A program made the position numbers and the translations under genes. A stretch of 64,000 bases of DNA from Oscillospiraceae bacterium (lineage in GTDB: Bacteria; Bacillota; Clostridia; Oscillospirales; Oscillospiraceae): NCBI GenBank assembly GCA_016293265.1, contig JAEDEN010000001.1, positions 1 to 64,000 of the forward strand. The letters are read 5' to 3'. Numbering within the stretch: the first letter of the stretch is position 1; the number at the start of each line of letters is the position of its first letter. Below the pieces are notes generated by a model that was not told the DNA's origin, did not search any database, and worked only from the letters and a program-made list of their open reading frames with translations. Shown in pieces: positions 24,478-32,974 of this stretch.

Positions 24478-26250
24478 ATGGCATTTACCTTCAATTTCGG
24501 CGGCGGATTCAATCCCGGCGGCTTCGGCGGCTTTACGCCCCCGGCGCAGGGCAGCGAATCCTTCCAGACAAAGCCGCCCAAACCCAGAAAACCCCGTAAG
24601 GCCATCGGCAACGCCTTCACCCGGACCCTCATCAACCTGGGTGTGACGCTGGTATTCGCACTGGCCTACTTCTATCTGGAGCTGCCCGCGCTGAACTTCC
24701 ACGCGGAGGAGTTCTATGCCTTCGTCTTCCTGGTGTGCGTGGTCTATTGCGCCTGTGCCGTGATCACCTCCGGCTTTCAGGGAGATGGCTTCAAGGGCTA
24801 CGTCGGCTTTGTGAAAAAGCAGTGTACCATCCCCTTTATCCTCTTCATCGGCATGATCGCCGCCATCGCCATCGGTGCCCTCTCCTCCTGGGTGGTGCTG
24901 CGGGCGGGGAGCTACAGTGAACTCCTTCCCCTGCGGGAGGGCGGCGACTTCACCGCCGGCGTGGAGGAGATCAGCTATAACCAGATCCCCATGCTGGACG
25001 CCGACTCCGCCCAGCGCCTTGGAAACCGCAAGCTGGGCGAGCTGAGCGACATGGTCTCTCAGTTTGAGATCCTGCCCACCTATACCCAGATCAACTATCA
25101 GGGCCGCCCTGTCCGGGTGACCTCCCTGCGCTACGGCGATCTGATCAAGTGGTTTACCAACCGCTCCCAGGGCCTTCCGGCCTATATCATCATCGACATG
25201 GTGACCCAGGAAGCGGAGGTGGTGCGCCTGGAGGAGGGTATGAAGTACACCCCCGCGGAGCATTTCGGCCGCAACCTCTACCGGCACCTGCGCTTCCACT
25301 ATCCCACCATGATGTTCGACGAGCCGGTCTTTGAGATCAACGAGGAGGGAACCCCCTACTGGGTGTGCTCCCGCATCGTCAAGACCATCGGCCTTTTCGG
25401 CGGCACGGATGTCAAGGGCGCGGTACTGGTGAACGCCATTACCGGCGAGAGCGAGTATTGGGAGGAGGTCCCCGGTTGGGTGGACCGCCTCTACTCCTCC
25501 GACATCATCATGGAGCAGTATGACTACTACGGCCAGTACCACAATGGCTTCCTGAACTCCATTTTCGGCCAGAAGGACGTGACCCTCACCACGGAGGGAT
25601 ACAACTATATCGCCCTGGAGGACGATGTCTATATGTATACCGGCATCACCTCCGTCACCTCCGACCAGTCCAACATCGGCTTCATCCTCTCCAACCAGCG
25701 CACCAAAGAGACCAGCTTTTACCGGGTGGCCGGCGCCACGGAGTATTCCGCCATGGAGTCCGCCCAGAGCCAGGTGCAGCAGATGCGCTATGAGGCCACC
25801 TTCCCCCTGCTTTTGAACATCGCCGAGCAGCCCACCTATTTCATGGCCCTCAAGGGCGCCGACGGGCTGGTGAAAATGTACGCCATGGTAAACGTGGAGC
25901 AGTACCAGATCGTTTCCACCGGCGCAACGGTGGCGGAGTGCGAGAAGAACTACCGCCAGTCCCTCTCCCACAACGGCCTTATCAGCGCGGGAGATACCAC
26001 CCTCACCGGCCAGGGCCAGGAGCAGACCGGCACCATCGCCGAGATCCGCTCCGCCGTCATCGAGGGCAACACCCATTACTATATCCGCATGGAGCAGGGG
26101 CTTGCCTATCTGGATTTCAGCGCCGCCCAGACGCCGGAGGCCGTCCTTTTGAATGTGGGTGACACCATTGTCTATACCTTCGTGACGGAAAGCGCCCAGT
26201 TCCCCACCGGCGGTATCGTCACTGCCACGGATTTCCGCTACGCCGGGTAA
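24478..26250 (+). CDS. Large membrane protein of unknown function
   Basis: A 590-residue protein I do not recognise. A glycine/phenylalanine/proline-rich N-terminus (FNFGGGFNPGGFGGF) and basic stretch (about 1-45) are followed by three membrane helices (about 47-66, 76-97, 112-137). Then comes a roughly 450-residue soluble region, probably outside the cell, rich in beta-type sequence and aromatic residues. No signal peptide or catalytic motif is evident. AAAAGGAGG (24462-24470) gives a strong start at ATG 24478. It is transcribed in the same direction as rplU but followed by a separate strong promoter. Confidence 0.7.
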   Translation: MAFTFNFGGGFNPGGFGGFTPPAQGSESFQTKPPKPRKPRKAIGNAFTRTLINLGVTLVFALAYFYLELPALNFHAEEFYAFVFLVCVVYCACAVITSGFQGDGFKGYVGFVKKQCTIPFILFIGMIAAIAIGALSSWVVLRAGSYSELLPLREGGDFTAGVEEISYNQIPMLDADSAQRLGNRKLGELSDMVSQFEILPTYTQINYQGRPVRVTSLRYGDLIKWFTNRSQGLPAYIIIDMVTQEAEVVRLEEGMKYTPAEHFGRNLYRHLRFHYPTMMFDEPVFEINEEGTPYWVCSRIVKTIGLFGGTDVKGAVLVNAITGESEYWEEVPGWVDRLYSSDIIMEQYDYYGQYHNGFLNSIFGQKDVTLTTEGYNYIALEDDVYMYTGITSVTSDQSNIGFILSNQRTKETSFYRVAGATEYSAMESAQSQVQQMRYEATFPLLLNIAEQPTYFMALKGADGLVKMYAMVNVEQYQIVSTGATVAECEKNYRQSLSHNGLISAGDTTLTGQGQEQTGTIAEIRSAVIEGNTHYYIRMEQGLAYLDFSAAQTPEAVLLNVGDTIVYTFVTESAQFPTGGIVTATDFRYAG

Positions 26251-26287
26251 AAACTTCAAAAAACGGCAGGAAATTTCTGAAAAACCG

Positions 26288-26316
26288 TTGACAAGGGTTT
26301 CATTCGTTGTTATACT
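26288..26316 (+). promoter_or_regulatory. Consensus promoter of the rplU-prp-rpmA operon
   Basis: TTGACA (26288-26293), exactly 17 bases, TATACT (26311-26316). Confidence 0.9.
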
Positions 26317-26322
26317 TGATAA

Positions 26323-26402
26323 GCCGCTTTGAATGGGTCTGAAAGTGTGCGGAGAGCACCGCCCCCGACAGCGAGCCCGTAAATGAAGGAGTTGAAAGAG
26401 AA
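26323..26402 (+). ncRNA. Probable ribosomal protein L21 leader RNA
   Basis: The roughly 80-base leader between the promoter and rplU contains a GTGC-GGAGA-GCAC hairpin (about 26347-26359) within outer GGGTC/GAGCCC pairing. Firmicute rplU-prp-rpmA operons are known to carry an L21 leader through which L21 represses its own operon. Position and size fit; I have not verified the covariance model, so identity is inference. Confidence 0.55.
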
Positions 26403-26714
26403 ATGAACGCAATCATCGTGACCGGCGGCAAGCAGTACAAGGTCGCAGAGGGCGACGTGGTCTTCATCGAGAAGCTGGACCAGGAAGCCGGCGACGTCGT
26501 CAAGTTTGACCAGGTTCTGGCTATCATCGACGGCGAAGAGGCCACCTTCGGCACCCCCGTGGTGGAGGGCGCCTGCGTGGAGGCCAAGATCGTCAAGAAC
26601 GGCAAGGGCAAGAAGATCCGCATCTTCAAGTACAATGCCAAGAAGGGTTACCGCAAGCGTCAGGGCCATCGCCAGCCTTACACCAAGGTTGAGATCGCCA
26701 AGATCGTTCGCTGA
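26403..26714 (+). CDS. rplU: 50S ribosomal protein L21
   Basis: A 103-residue protein with the L21 pattern [19 protein letters not shown], and the basic C-terminal [19 protein letters not shown] signature that binds 23S rRNA. First gene of the rplU-prp-rpmA operon. Confidence 0.98.
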   Translation: MNAIIVTGGKQYKVAEGDVVFIEKLDQEAGDVVKFDQVLAIIDGEEATFGTPVVEGACVEAKIVKNGKGKKIRIFKYNAKKGYRKRQGHRQPYTKVEIAKIVR

Positions 26715-26716
26715 GC

Positions 26717-27049
26717 ATGACCACCATCACATTCCGCATGGAGGGCGACCGCATCGTCGGTTTTGACTCTCAGGGCCACAGCGGCTACGCCGAGGCTGGC
26801 GAGGATATCGTCTGCGCGGCCATCACCAGCGCCATCCGCCTGGTGGAGGCCACCATCAACGACGTACTGGGCCTGGCGGCATCCGTGAAGGTGAAGGAAA
26901 GCGAGGCCCTCATCTCGCTCCGTCTGCCGGGAGGACTTGCCCCCACGGCCGAGAGCACCTGCCAGGCGCTTCTGACAGGATTGATGGTCTACTTTGCCCA
27001 GCTCCACGACGAGTATCCCGAACATATTGAAGTTCTGGAGGAAGATTGA
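26717..27049 (+). CDS. prp: Ribosomal-processing cysteine protease Prp
   Basis: A 110-residue protein located between L21 and L27. The catalytic pair is histidine in GHSGYA (about H22) and cysteine in DIVCAAIT (about C34). Prp removes the N-terminal extension of ribosomal protein L27 before ribosome assembly. Starts two bases after the rplU stop. The substrate extension is encoded by the next gene. Confidence 0.95.
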   Translation: MTTITFRMEGDRIVGFDSQGHSGYAEAGEDIVCAAITSAIRLVEATINDVLGLAASVKVKESEALISLRLPGGLAPTAESTCQALLTGLMVYFAQLHDEYPEHIEVLEED

Positions 27050-27087
27050 TTCCTCCCCATCATTCTAAAGAAAGGATGGTCCCTATC

Positions 27088-27369
27088 ATGATTCGTATTG
27101 GTCTTCAGTTCTTCGCCCACAAGAAGGGCGGCGGCTCCACCAAGAACGGCCGTGACTCCGAGTCCAAGCGCCTTGGTCCCAAGCGCGCTGATGGTCAGTT
27201 TGTCAAGGCCGGCAACATCCTGGTTCGCCAGCGCGGCACCCACATCCATCCGGGTGTGAACGTCGGCATCGGCAGCGACGATACCCTGTTCGCCACCGCC
27301 ACCGGCACCGTTCGCTTCGAGCGTCTGGGCAAGGATCGCAAGCAGGTTTCTGTTTACGAGGCTCAGTAA
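27088..27369 (+). CDS. rpmA: 50S ribosomal protein L27 with Prp-cleaved extension
   Basis: A 93-residue protein. The first nine residues (MIRIGLQFF) are the Firmicute extension; Prp is expected to cut between F9 and A10 ([12 protein letters not shown]) to expose the N-terminus that reaches the peptidyl-transferase centre. The remainder carries [14 protein letters not shown] and the G-rich C-terminus. An in-frame ATG at 27076 is possible but AAAGGA is better placed for 27088. Confidence 0.97.
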   Translation: MIRIGLQFFAHKKGGGSTKNGRDSESKRLGPKRADGQFVKAGNILVRQRGTHIHPGVNVGIGSDDTLFATATGTVRFERLGKDRKQVSVYEAQ

Positions 27370-27379
27370 TCAATCAGGC

Positions 27380-27412
27380 AAAAAGCTCCGATCGAAAGAT
27401 CGGAGCTTTTTT
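27380..27412 (+). terminator. Intrinsic terminator after rpmA
   Basis: Arms AAAAAGCTCCGATC (27380-27393) and GATCGGAGCTTTTT (27398-27411), GAAA tetraloop, T-run. Confidence 0.95.
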
Positions 27413-27546
27413 CGCTTGAGGTGCCCTTCGCAGCTCCGGCAGCCTCGGGGGGGGCCTATCCGAAGCTCCGCTTCGATACCGGATGGGTAGGGCCGGCCAA
27501 CGGAGGCGGCAGCGAGGGGAAAATTAGGCAAAACCCCGCTTTTTCC

Positions 27547-27575
27547 TTGACGCGGGTGCATATTTTCGCTAAAAT
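27547..27575 (+). promoter_or_regulatory. Promoter of obg
   Basis: TTGACG (27547-27552), 17 bases, TAAAAT (27570-27575), about 45 bases before the start. Confidence 0.8.
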
Positions 27576-27620
27576 GGTGAAAACATCCATTGAAAAGAAT
27601 TGAAATACGAGAGGTACCTC

Positions 27621-28904
27621 ATGGCAGCATCTTTTATTGATAAGGCCCGCATCAGCGTTCGCGCCGGCAACGGCGGCAACGGGGCGGTTGCCTTCCACCG
27701 GGAAAAATATGTGGCGGCCGGCGGCCCTGACGGCGGCGACGGCGGCCGGGGCGGTTCCATCGTTCTGGTGGTGGACGACAATATGTCCACCCTGATGGAC
27801 TTCCGCTATAAGCGCAAGTATGTGGCCTCCAACGGCATGGACGGCCAGGGCGGCCGCCGGCACGGGAAGGACGGCGAGGATCTTGTCATCAAGGTCCCCC
27901 GGGGTACGCTGGTGCGGGATGCCGAGACCAATGAGATCATTCAGGATATGTCCGGTCAGGAGCCCTATGTCCTCTGCCGCGGCGGCCGGGGCGGCTGGGG
28001 CAATATGCACTTTGCCACCCCCACCCGTCAGGTGCCCCGCTTTGCCAAGGGGGGACTCCCCGGCGAGAGCCACGACGTGGTGCTGGAGCTGAAGCTCCTG
28101 GCGGACGTGGGCCTTATCGGCTTCCCCAATGTGGGCAAATCCACTCTGCTCTCCGTTGTCTCCAAGGCCCAGCCCAAGATTGCAAACTACCACTTTACCA
28201 CCCTGTTCCCCAACCTGGGAGTGGTGTGGGTGGATGAGGGCGTCAGCTTTGTGATGGCCGACATCCCCGGTATCATCGAGGGGGCCAGCGAGGGTGCGGG
28301 CCTGGGCCACGATTTCCTGCGCCATATTGACCGCTGCCGCCTTCTGGTTCACGTGGTGGACGTTTCCGGCTGTGAGGGCCGGGATCCGGTGGCGGATTTT
28401 GAGGCCATCAACGAGGAATTGAAGCACTACAGCGCCGACCTTGCCGCCCGTCCCCAGATCGTGGCGGCCAACAAGGTGGATATCATGGCGGACCCGGAGA
28501 ATCTGGAGCGCCTGCGGGCTCATGTGGAGGCCCAGGGCTACACCTTCTTTGCCATGTCCGCCGCCGCCCACCAGGGGACCCGGGAGCTGGTGCAGAAGAT
28601 CGCCCAGCAGCTTGCCACGCTGCCGCCCGTCACCGTCTATGAGCCTGAGTATGTGCCCAAGCCCTATGTGGTGGATGATTCCGCACCTTTGGATATCCAG
28701 CGCGCCGAGGACGGCACCTGGCTGGTGGAGGGGCCCTGGCTGCAGCGCCTTATGGGCAACATCAACTTTGCCGACTACGAAAGCCGGATGTATTTCGACA
28801 AATGCCTTCGGGATTCCGGCCTCTTCCAGACGCTGGAGGAGATGGGAATCGAGGATGGCGACATTGTCTCCATGTACGACTTCGAGTTTGAATACCAGCG
28901 CTGA
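27621..28904 (+). CDS. obg: GTPase Obg/CgtA
   Basis: A 427-residue GTPase with the glycine-rich Obg fold (1-158, RAGNGGNGAVAFHREK and GGPDGGDGG), G domain with GFPNVGKST (about 167), ADIPGIIEGA and NKVD (about 283), and a C-terminal OCT domain (about 345-427). Obg binds the large ribosomal subunit and, in Bacillus, affects stress and sporulation signalling. It follows the L21/L27 operon as in most Firmicutes but has its own promoter. Confidence 0.97.
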   Translation: MAASFIDKARISVRAGNGGNGAVAFHREKYVAAGGPDGGDGGRGGSIVLVVDDNMSTLMDFRYKRKYVASNGMDGQGGRRHGKDGEDLVIKVPRGTLVRDAETNEIIQDMSGQEPYVLCRGGRGGWGNMHFATPTRQVPRFAKGGLPGESHDVVLELKLLADVGLIGFPNVGKSTLLSVVSKAQPKIANYHFTTLFPNLGVVWVDEGVSFVMADIPGIIEGASEGAGLGHDFLRHIDRCRLLVHVVDVSGCEGRDPVADFEAINEELKHYSADLAARPQIVAANKVDIMADPENLERLRAHVEAQGYTFFAMSAAAHQGTRELVQKIAQQLATLPPVTVYEPEYVPKPYVVDDSAPLDIQRAEDGTWLVEGPWLQRLMGNINFADYESRMYFDKCLRDSGLFQTLEEMGIEDGDIVSMYDFEFEYQR

Positions 28905-28965
28905 AAGGAAACGGCCCAAAGTCCGGACAGGCTCGGATTCCTGTAAGGTCTTTTCCCATAAGCTG

Positions 28966-28999
28966 AAAATTGCTCTCCTCTTGGAGAGCAATTTTTTTA
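28966..28999 (+). terminator. Intrinsic terminator after obg
   Basis: Arms AAAATTGCTCTCC (28966-28978) and GGAGAGCAATTTT (28983-28995), loop TCTT, T-run. Confidence 0.95.
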
Positions 29000-29021
29000 A
29001 TATCAGAGCAGGGATGCCTGA

Positions 29022-29195
29022 AAGCGATTCGCATCCCATGGCGGTTTTCCTGTCCTATATGGATTTGAATGGCGGTGCCTTCACTGGAATCGGCCGGGCA
29101 TCGGCTTCTATCGTTCCATGGGCGCGGAACCCATGAAGGACCGGACAGTCTCCCATATCGCCGGTGACACGTTAAAAAGCCTGGCCGGTCATTGA
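29022..29195 (+). pseudogene. C-terminal remnant of a GNAT acetyltransferase
   Basis: In one open frame the codons from about 29067 to the TGA at 29193-29195 spell the characteristic C-terminus of spermidine/diamine-type GNAT enzymes: WRCLHWN, GIGFYRSMGAEPM, then a closing beta strand ending SLAGH. The N-terminal acetyl-CoA-binding part is missing, the frame is closed by a stop at 29019, and there is no ribosome binding site. The gene is therefore a decayed fragment of about 42 recognisable codons between obg and the aminotransferase. Confidence 0.7.
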
Positions 29196-29232
29196 CCGCA
29201 GGAAGTACGGCAGGAAAAAGGGAGGCAGAAAA

Positions 29233-29263
29233 ATCCCCGGCATCCTTTTAGGAAGCCGGGGAT
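29233..29263 (-). terminator. Intrinsic terminator of the aminotransferase gene
   Basis: Arms ATCCCCGGC (29233-29241) and GCCGGGGAT (29255-29263); on the minus strand it is followed by TTTTTC. Confidence 0.85.
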
Positions 29264-29267
29264 AATG

Positions 29268-30404
29268 TTACAGCGTCTTGAGGAATGCCTCTATGCGGTC
29301 CAGGCCGCGCTTGAGATCCTCGTCGGAATAGCAGTAGGAAAGGCGCATATAGCCTTCAGTGCCGAAGTATACGCCGGGGATCAGGCCCACCAGGCCCTCC
29401 TGAAGCATCTTGGTGCAGAAGGTCACGGAGTCCATGCCGTACTTTTCGATGTTGATGAACATGTAGAAGGCACCCTCAGGCTCCTGTACCTCCAGACCCA
29501 TATCCACCAGGCGCTTGTAGACGTACTCCTTCCGCTTCCGGAACAGCTCCGTCACCGGTTTGGTGTCGCTCTCCAGGGCGGCCACGCAGGCCCGCTGCAC
29601 AAAGGAGGGCACGCTGGTCACACAGTTTTGATGGAAGATCTGCAGCCGGTCCCGGATGGGGGCGTCGGCCATGCAGTAGCCAAGGCGCCAACCGGTCATG
29701 GCGTAGGGCTTGGAAAAGCTCTGGACGATGATGATGCGGTCCCGCATATCCTGATACTCGGAGAAACTGTGGTAGTCGCCGGTGTAGGTCAGGGTGCGGT
29801 ATACGTCGTCGCAGACCACGAAAATGGGCTTGTCCAGCAGGATGTCATGGATGCCGTCCAAGGTTTCCTTGGTGTAGATGCAGCCGGTGGGATTGTTGGG
29901 AGAGGTGAGGATGATGGCCTTGGTTTTGTCCGTAATGGCGGCCTTCAGTGCCTCCGGGTCGATCTGGAAGCGGTTTTTCTCCGTGGGCAGCATCACCGGA
30001 ACGCCCCGGCAGAGCTGAACGATGGACTCGTAAAGGCCAAAGGCGGGGGTGGGGATGATGACCTCATCGCCGGGGTTGAGAAGGGTGGAGAAGATGACGA
30101 ACAGGCTCTCTGTGGCGCCCACGGTGGCGATGATCTCTTCGGGGGAGTAGTGGAGGCCGTGCCGCTCCGCCTCGAATTTGGAGATGGCCTCCAACAGATA
30201 GGGATAGCCGTTGCCGGGAGGATAGTGGGTATCGTTGCTATCCAGGGCGGCCTTGGCAGCCTCCTTCACCGCCTCCGGCGTGTCCAGGTCCGGTTCGCCG
30301 ATGGTCAGGCCGCAGGCGCCCGGAGTGTCCCGCACCAAGTAAGTGAAGCGGCGGATGCCGGAGGGCTCCACATTTAAAACGGCGCTGTTGAGAGTCAGTT
30401 CCAT
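29268..30404 (-). CDS. PLP-dependent class I/II aminotransferase
   Basis: A 378-residue fold-type I aminotransferase: TSPNNPTG, CDDVYR and the PLP lysine in SFSKPYAMTGWRLG (K232), with the substrate arginine in YMRLSYC near the C-terminus. It transfers amino groups between amino acids and 2-oxo acids; members like this act on aspartate, aromatic or alanine-type substrates, and I cannot say which. Single gene with its own promoter (30450-30478) and terminator. Confidence 0.9.
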   Translation of the reverse strand: MELTLNSAVLNVEPSGIRRFTYLVRDTPGACGLTIGEPDLDTPEAVKEAAKAALDSNDTHYPPGNGYPYLLEAISKFEAERHGLHYSPEEIIATVGATESLFVIFSTLLNPGDEVIIPTPAFGLYESIVQLCRGVPVMLPTEKNRFQIDPEALKAAITDKTKAIILTSPNNPTGCIYTKETLDGIHDILLDKPIFVVCDDVYRTLTYTGDYHSFSEYQDMRDRIIIVQSFSKPYAMTGWRLGYCMADAPIRDRLQIFHQNCVTSVPSFVQRACVAALESDTKPVTELFRKRKEYVYKRLVDMGLEVQEPEGAFYMFINIEKYGMDSVTFCTKMLQEGLVGLIPGVYFGTEGYMRLSYCYSDEDLKRGLDRIEAFLKTL

Positions 30405-30449
30405 GGGGGATTCACACTCCTTATTGATTTAAAGCGATATATTGTAACC

Positions 30450-30478
30450 AGTATATGCCTGAAAAAACGGATTGTCAA
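30450..30478 (-). promoter_or_regulatory. Consensus promoter of the aminotransferase gene
   Basis: On the minus strand: TTGACA (30473-30478), 17 bases, TATACT (30450-30455). Confidence 0.85.
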
Positions 30479-30494
30479 TGGGGAATGGGGCGGC

Positions 30495-31181
30495 TTATTC
30501 CGGGAGGATCTCCCGCACGGTGAGGGTATCTCCCGCCACAGAGAATTTCACCTCCAGCCCCGCGAAGCCGAAGCCATAGACCCGCTCCGGGTCGTTGTGA
30601 TAGTGGGGGCGGGGATCCTGGGCCAGCACTCCTCTGAGGGCAGCTCTGCGGCCTTCCGGGATCTTTTCCAGAAGCTCCTGGGGGATCTCCACCTGCAGCA
30701 TTTCCCCGGCGGGGACGGAGGCAAAGCCGCCCACGGCCTCCGGGTGGCAGTCGGCATAGGGAATGTAAGGCTTGATGTCCAGGATGGGGGTGCCGTCCAT
30801 CAGATCCGCTCCCCGGATGCACAGGACGGCCCCGTGTTCCGCGGTTTGCCGGATGCCCTCCAGCCGTACGCAGGACAGGGCGATAGGATTGGGCCGGAAG
30901 GGGGAGCGGGTGGCAAAGACACCCATGCGGGTATTTCCGCCCAGGCGGGGCGGGCGCACTGTAGGGGACCAGGTCTCCCGCAGGGCCTGGTTAAAGACCC
31001 ACACCAGCCATACGTGGGAGAAGCCCTCCAGTCCCCGCAGGGCGTCGGCGCTGCGGTATTCCGGCTCAAAGACGATGGTGGATTCCAGGGCGTCCACCAG
31101 GCCGCTTTGCCGGGGCACACCAAACTTGGTGGAAAAATCGCTGTGGATGCGGCCAATGACTTTCATGGAAAATTGCTGCAT
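30495..31181 (-). CDS. trmO: tRNA (t6A37) N6-methyltransferase (TrmO/TsaA/YaeB)
   Basis: A 228-residue protein with the TrmO beta-barrel signatures IGRIHSDF, KFGVPRQSGL, GLEGFSHVWLVWVF and the SAM-site pattern GVFATRSPFRPNPI, plus a C-terminal domain (DIKPYIPYAD). It N6-methylates t6A at position 37 of some tRNAs. GGGAG supports the start at 31181. Confidence 0.93.
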   Translation of the reverse strand: MQQFSMKVIGRIHSDFSTKFGVPRQSGLVDALESTIVFEPEYRSADALRGLEGFSHVWLVWVFNQALRETWSPTVRPPRLGGNTRMGVFATRSPFRPNPIALSCVRLEGIRQTAEHGAVLCIRGADLMDGTPILDIKPYIPYADCHPEAVGGFASVPAGEMLQVEIPQELLEKIPEGRRAALRGVLAQDPRPHYHNDPERVYGFGFAGLEVKFSVAGDTLTVREILPE

Positions 31182-31241
31182 GGTATCGCTCCCTTTGTCG
31201 TAATAAAATCATTATACAGGATCCAGTGCCGGATTGGAATC

Positions 31242-31271
31242 AAAAAAACGACCGCCTGTGGGCGGTCGTTT
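31242..31271 (-). terminator. Intrinsic terminator of the glycosyltransferase gene
   Basis: Arms AAACGACCGCC (31246-31256) and GGCGGTCGTTT (31261-31271), loop TGTG; a T-run follows on the minus strand. Confidence 0.88.
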
Positions 31272-31275
31272 GCGG

Positions 31276-32289
31276 TCAGATGCCAAATTGCAGGCGGTAC
31301 ATTTGGGTCAGGGTGAAGAAGTGCCCGCCCTTGATGAGGTTGGCGGCCATCTGGCGGCGGGGATGGAGGCCTTGGGGGGTGATGGCGGCGATGGCCTGGG
31401 CTATTTCCTCCTGCCGGCAAAGCTCCTCCACGGCCCGCTGCTTCTTTCGGACGGGAATGGGATTTTCCCTGCTGTACTCGTTTTCGACGGCGGCCAGCAG
31501 ACCCACCCAGTTGTTGTTCTCCTGCCACTGGGGACGCAGCCCTTCCAGGTCATACTGCTTTGCCAGAGCCTCCTTGCGCTCCATAAAGCGGCGGAAGGTG
31601 GCGTAAAAGTCCTTTTGGTAGCCATGGCGGGAGGAGGGATTCAGGAAAAAGCGGTAGAGGACCTGCTCCGTCACAGCGAGCTTTTTGGCGTTGCAGAAAT
31701 ACTCCATCACAAAGAGCTCATCGGCCCTGTAGTCTCCCTGGAAGCTCAGATGGGAGGAACGGATCACCTTGGCAGAGAACAGATAACGCCAGACGCTGCC
31801 GTTGAATACCGGAGGCATCAGCCGGTCGCCCAGAAGGGGGGCCACGATCCTCTCCCGGATGGCGGCATCATCGTAAACGCCCTGCTCCAGCAGCTTTACC
31901 TCCGTCTTGGAGCCGTCGGCGGCCAGATTCAGGTGGGCGCAGCCCACGGTATCCGCACCGCTTTGCTGCTGGAGGGACCACAGGGTCTCCAGGGCCTGAA
32001 ATTCATAGCGGTCAGCCACATCCAAAAAGGCGATGAACTCGCCCTTGGCCTCCCGCAGGCCCAGGTTCCGGGCCTCGCCGGTGCCGCTGGATTTCCGGCG
32101 GTGGAACACCCGGATGCGGTCATCCTCCCGGGCGCACTCGTCACAGATCGCCGGGGAAGCGTCGGTGCTGCCGTCGTCCACCAGTAGCAGCTCCCAATCC
32201 TGGAAGCTCTGCATGCGCACGCTTTCCGCACAGTTTTTCAAATAGGCTTCCCCTTGATGGACGGGAACGATCACAGAGATGCTGGGCAT
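31276..32289 (-). CDS. Family 2 glycosyltransferase with altered DXD motif
   Basis: A 337-residue GT-A fold protein: ISVIVPVHQGEAYL, SFQDWELLLVDDGSTDAS and EARNLGLREAKGEFIAFLD. The metal-binding DXD that normally follows reads DVAD rather than D-x-D-D, which may weaken catalysis or change metal use. No membrane helix is visible. It would transfer a sugar from a nucleotide donor to a surface glycan or protein; acceptor unknown. GAGGAG supports ATG 32289. A lone gene, not in an evident polysaccharide cluster. Confidence 0.82.
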   Translation of the reverse strand: MPSISVIVPVHQGEAYLKNCAESVRMQSFQDWELLLVDDGSTDASPAICDECAREDDRIRVFHRRKSSGTGEARNLGLREAKGEFIAFLDVADRYEFQALETLWSLQQQSGADTVGCAHLNLAADGSKTEVKLLEQGVYDDAAIRERIVAPLLGDRLMPPVFNGSVWRYLFSAKVIRSSHLSFQGDYRADELFVMEYFCNAKKLAVTEQVLYRFFLNPSSRHGYQKDFYATFRRFMERKEALAKQYDLEGLRPQWQENNNWVGLLAAVENEYSRENPIPVRKKQRAVEELCRQEEIAQAIAAITPQGLHPRRQMAANLIKGGHFFTLTQMYRLQFGI

Positions 32290-32366
32290 GATACCACTCC
32301 TCAATCGGTTCGTAATGGAGCTATTTTAGCGCATTTGCCGGGGAAGGTCAAGAACCGTTCCGAAAG

Positions 32367-32405
32367 AGGAACCGGCCGCCTGAAAAGGCGGCCGATTCCT
32401 GTTTT
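32367..32405 (-). terminator. Hairpin after the ferritin gene
   Basis: Arms of 14 bases (32367-32380 and 32387-32400) with one mismatch around a six-base loop. Tails are only weakly T-rich on the minus strand (CTTTC) and better on the plus strand (TGTTTTT). Confidence 0.6.
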
Positions 32406-32410
32406 TCTGC

Positions 32411-32920
32411 TTAGAGAACCAGGGAGGGTGCGCTGTAGACCCGGCCCTTCAGTTCGCTGTTGAGCATATAGAGGCCCTTGGCGTCGGTGCCGAAGAGCTC
32501 CATCTTGGTAATCATATCGGAGGCGTTTTTCTCCTCCTCGCCCTGCTCCTTCACGAACCAGTCCAGAAGCTGCATGGTGCGGAAATCATGGACCTCGAAG
32601 GCGGCGGCATAAATGTCGTTGATGAGGCTGGTGACGTATTTTTCGTGGGCCAGGCCTGCCTTCAGGGGGGCCATGCGGTCGCCCATTTCCCATTCGGGCT
32701 TAGCGATGGCCTCAAAGGTGACCTTCTGACCATTGTTCAGCAGATACTGGTAAAACAGCATCGCGTGGTCCCGCTCCTCCTGGGCCTGGATGCGGTACCA
32801 GTTCTCAAAGCCATCCAGACCCTCTTCGGCGTAGTAGTTGGAAAAATCCAGATAAAGGTAAGCGGAGTAGAGCTCCTTGTTGATCTGCTCGTTGAGCAGC
32901 TTGGCAACTTTGGTATCCAT
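32411..32920 (-). CDS. Ferritin (FtnA-type)
   Basis: A 169-residue four-helix ferritin. Ferroxidase ligands are visible as E17 (NKELYSAYLY), ExxRDH (AQEERDHA), and the later EQGEEE. It oxidises and stores iron as a 24-subunit shell and protects against iron stress. Heme-binding bacterioferritin features are absent. Monocistronic. Confidence 0.93.
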   Translation of the reverse strand: MDTKVAKLLNEQINKELYSAYLYLDFSNYYAEEGLDGFENWYRIQAQEERDHAMLFYQYLLNNGQKVTFEAIAKPEWEMGDRMAPLKAGLAHEKYVTSLINDIYAAAFEVHDFRTMQLLDWFVKEQGEEEKNASDMITKMELFGTDAKGLYMLNSELKGRVYSAPSLVL

Positions 32921-32974
32921 AAATTACATTCCTTTCGTATGATGGGGAAATCAGTGGCCCGGGCCCTCATGGGT

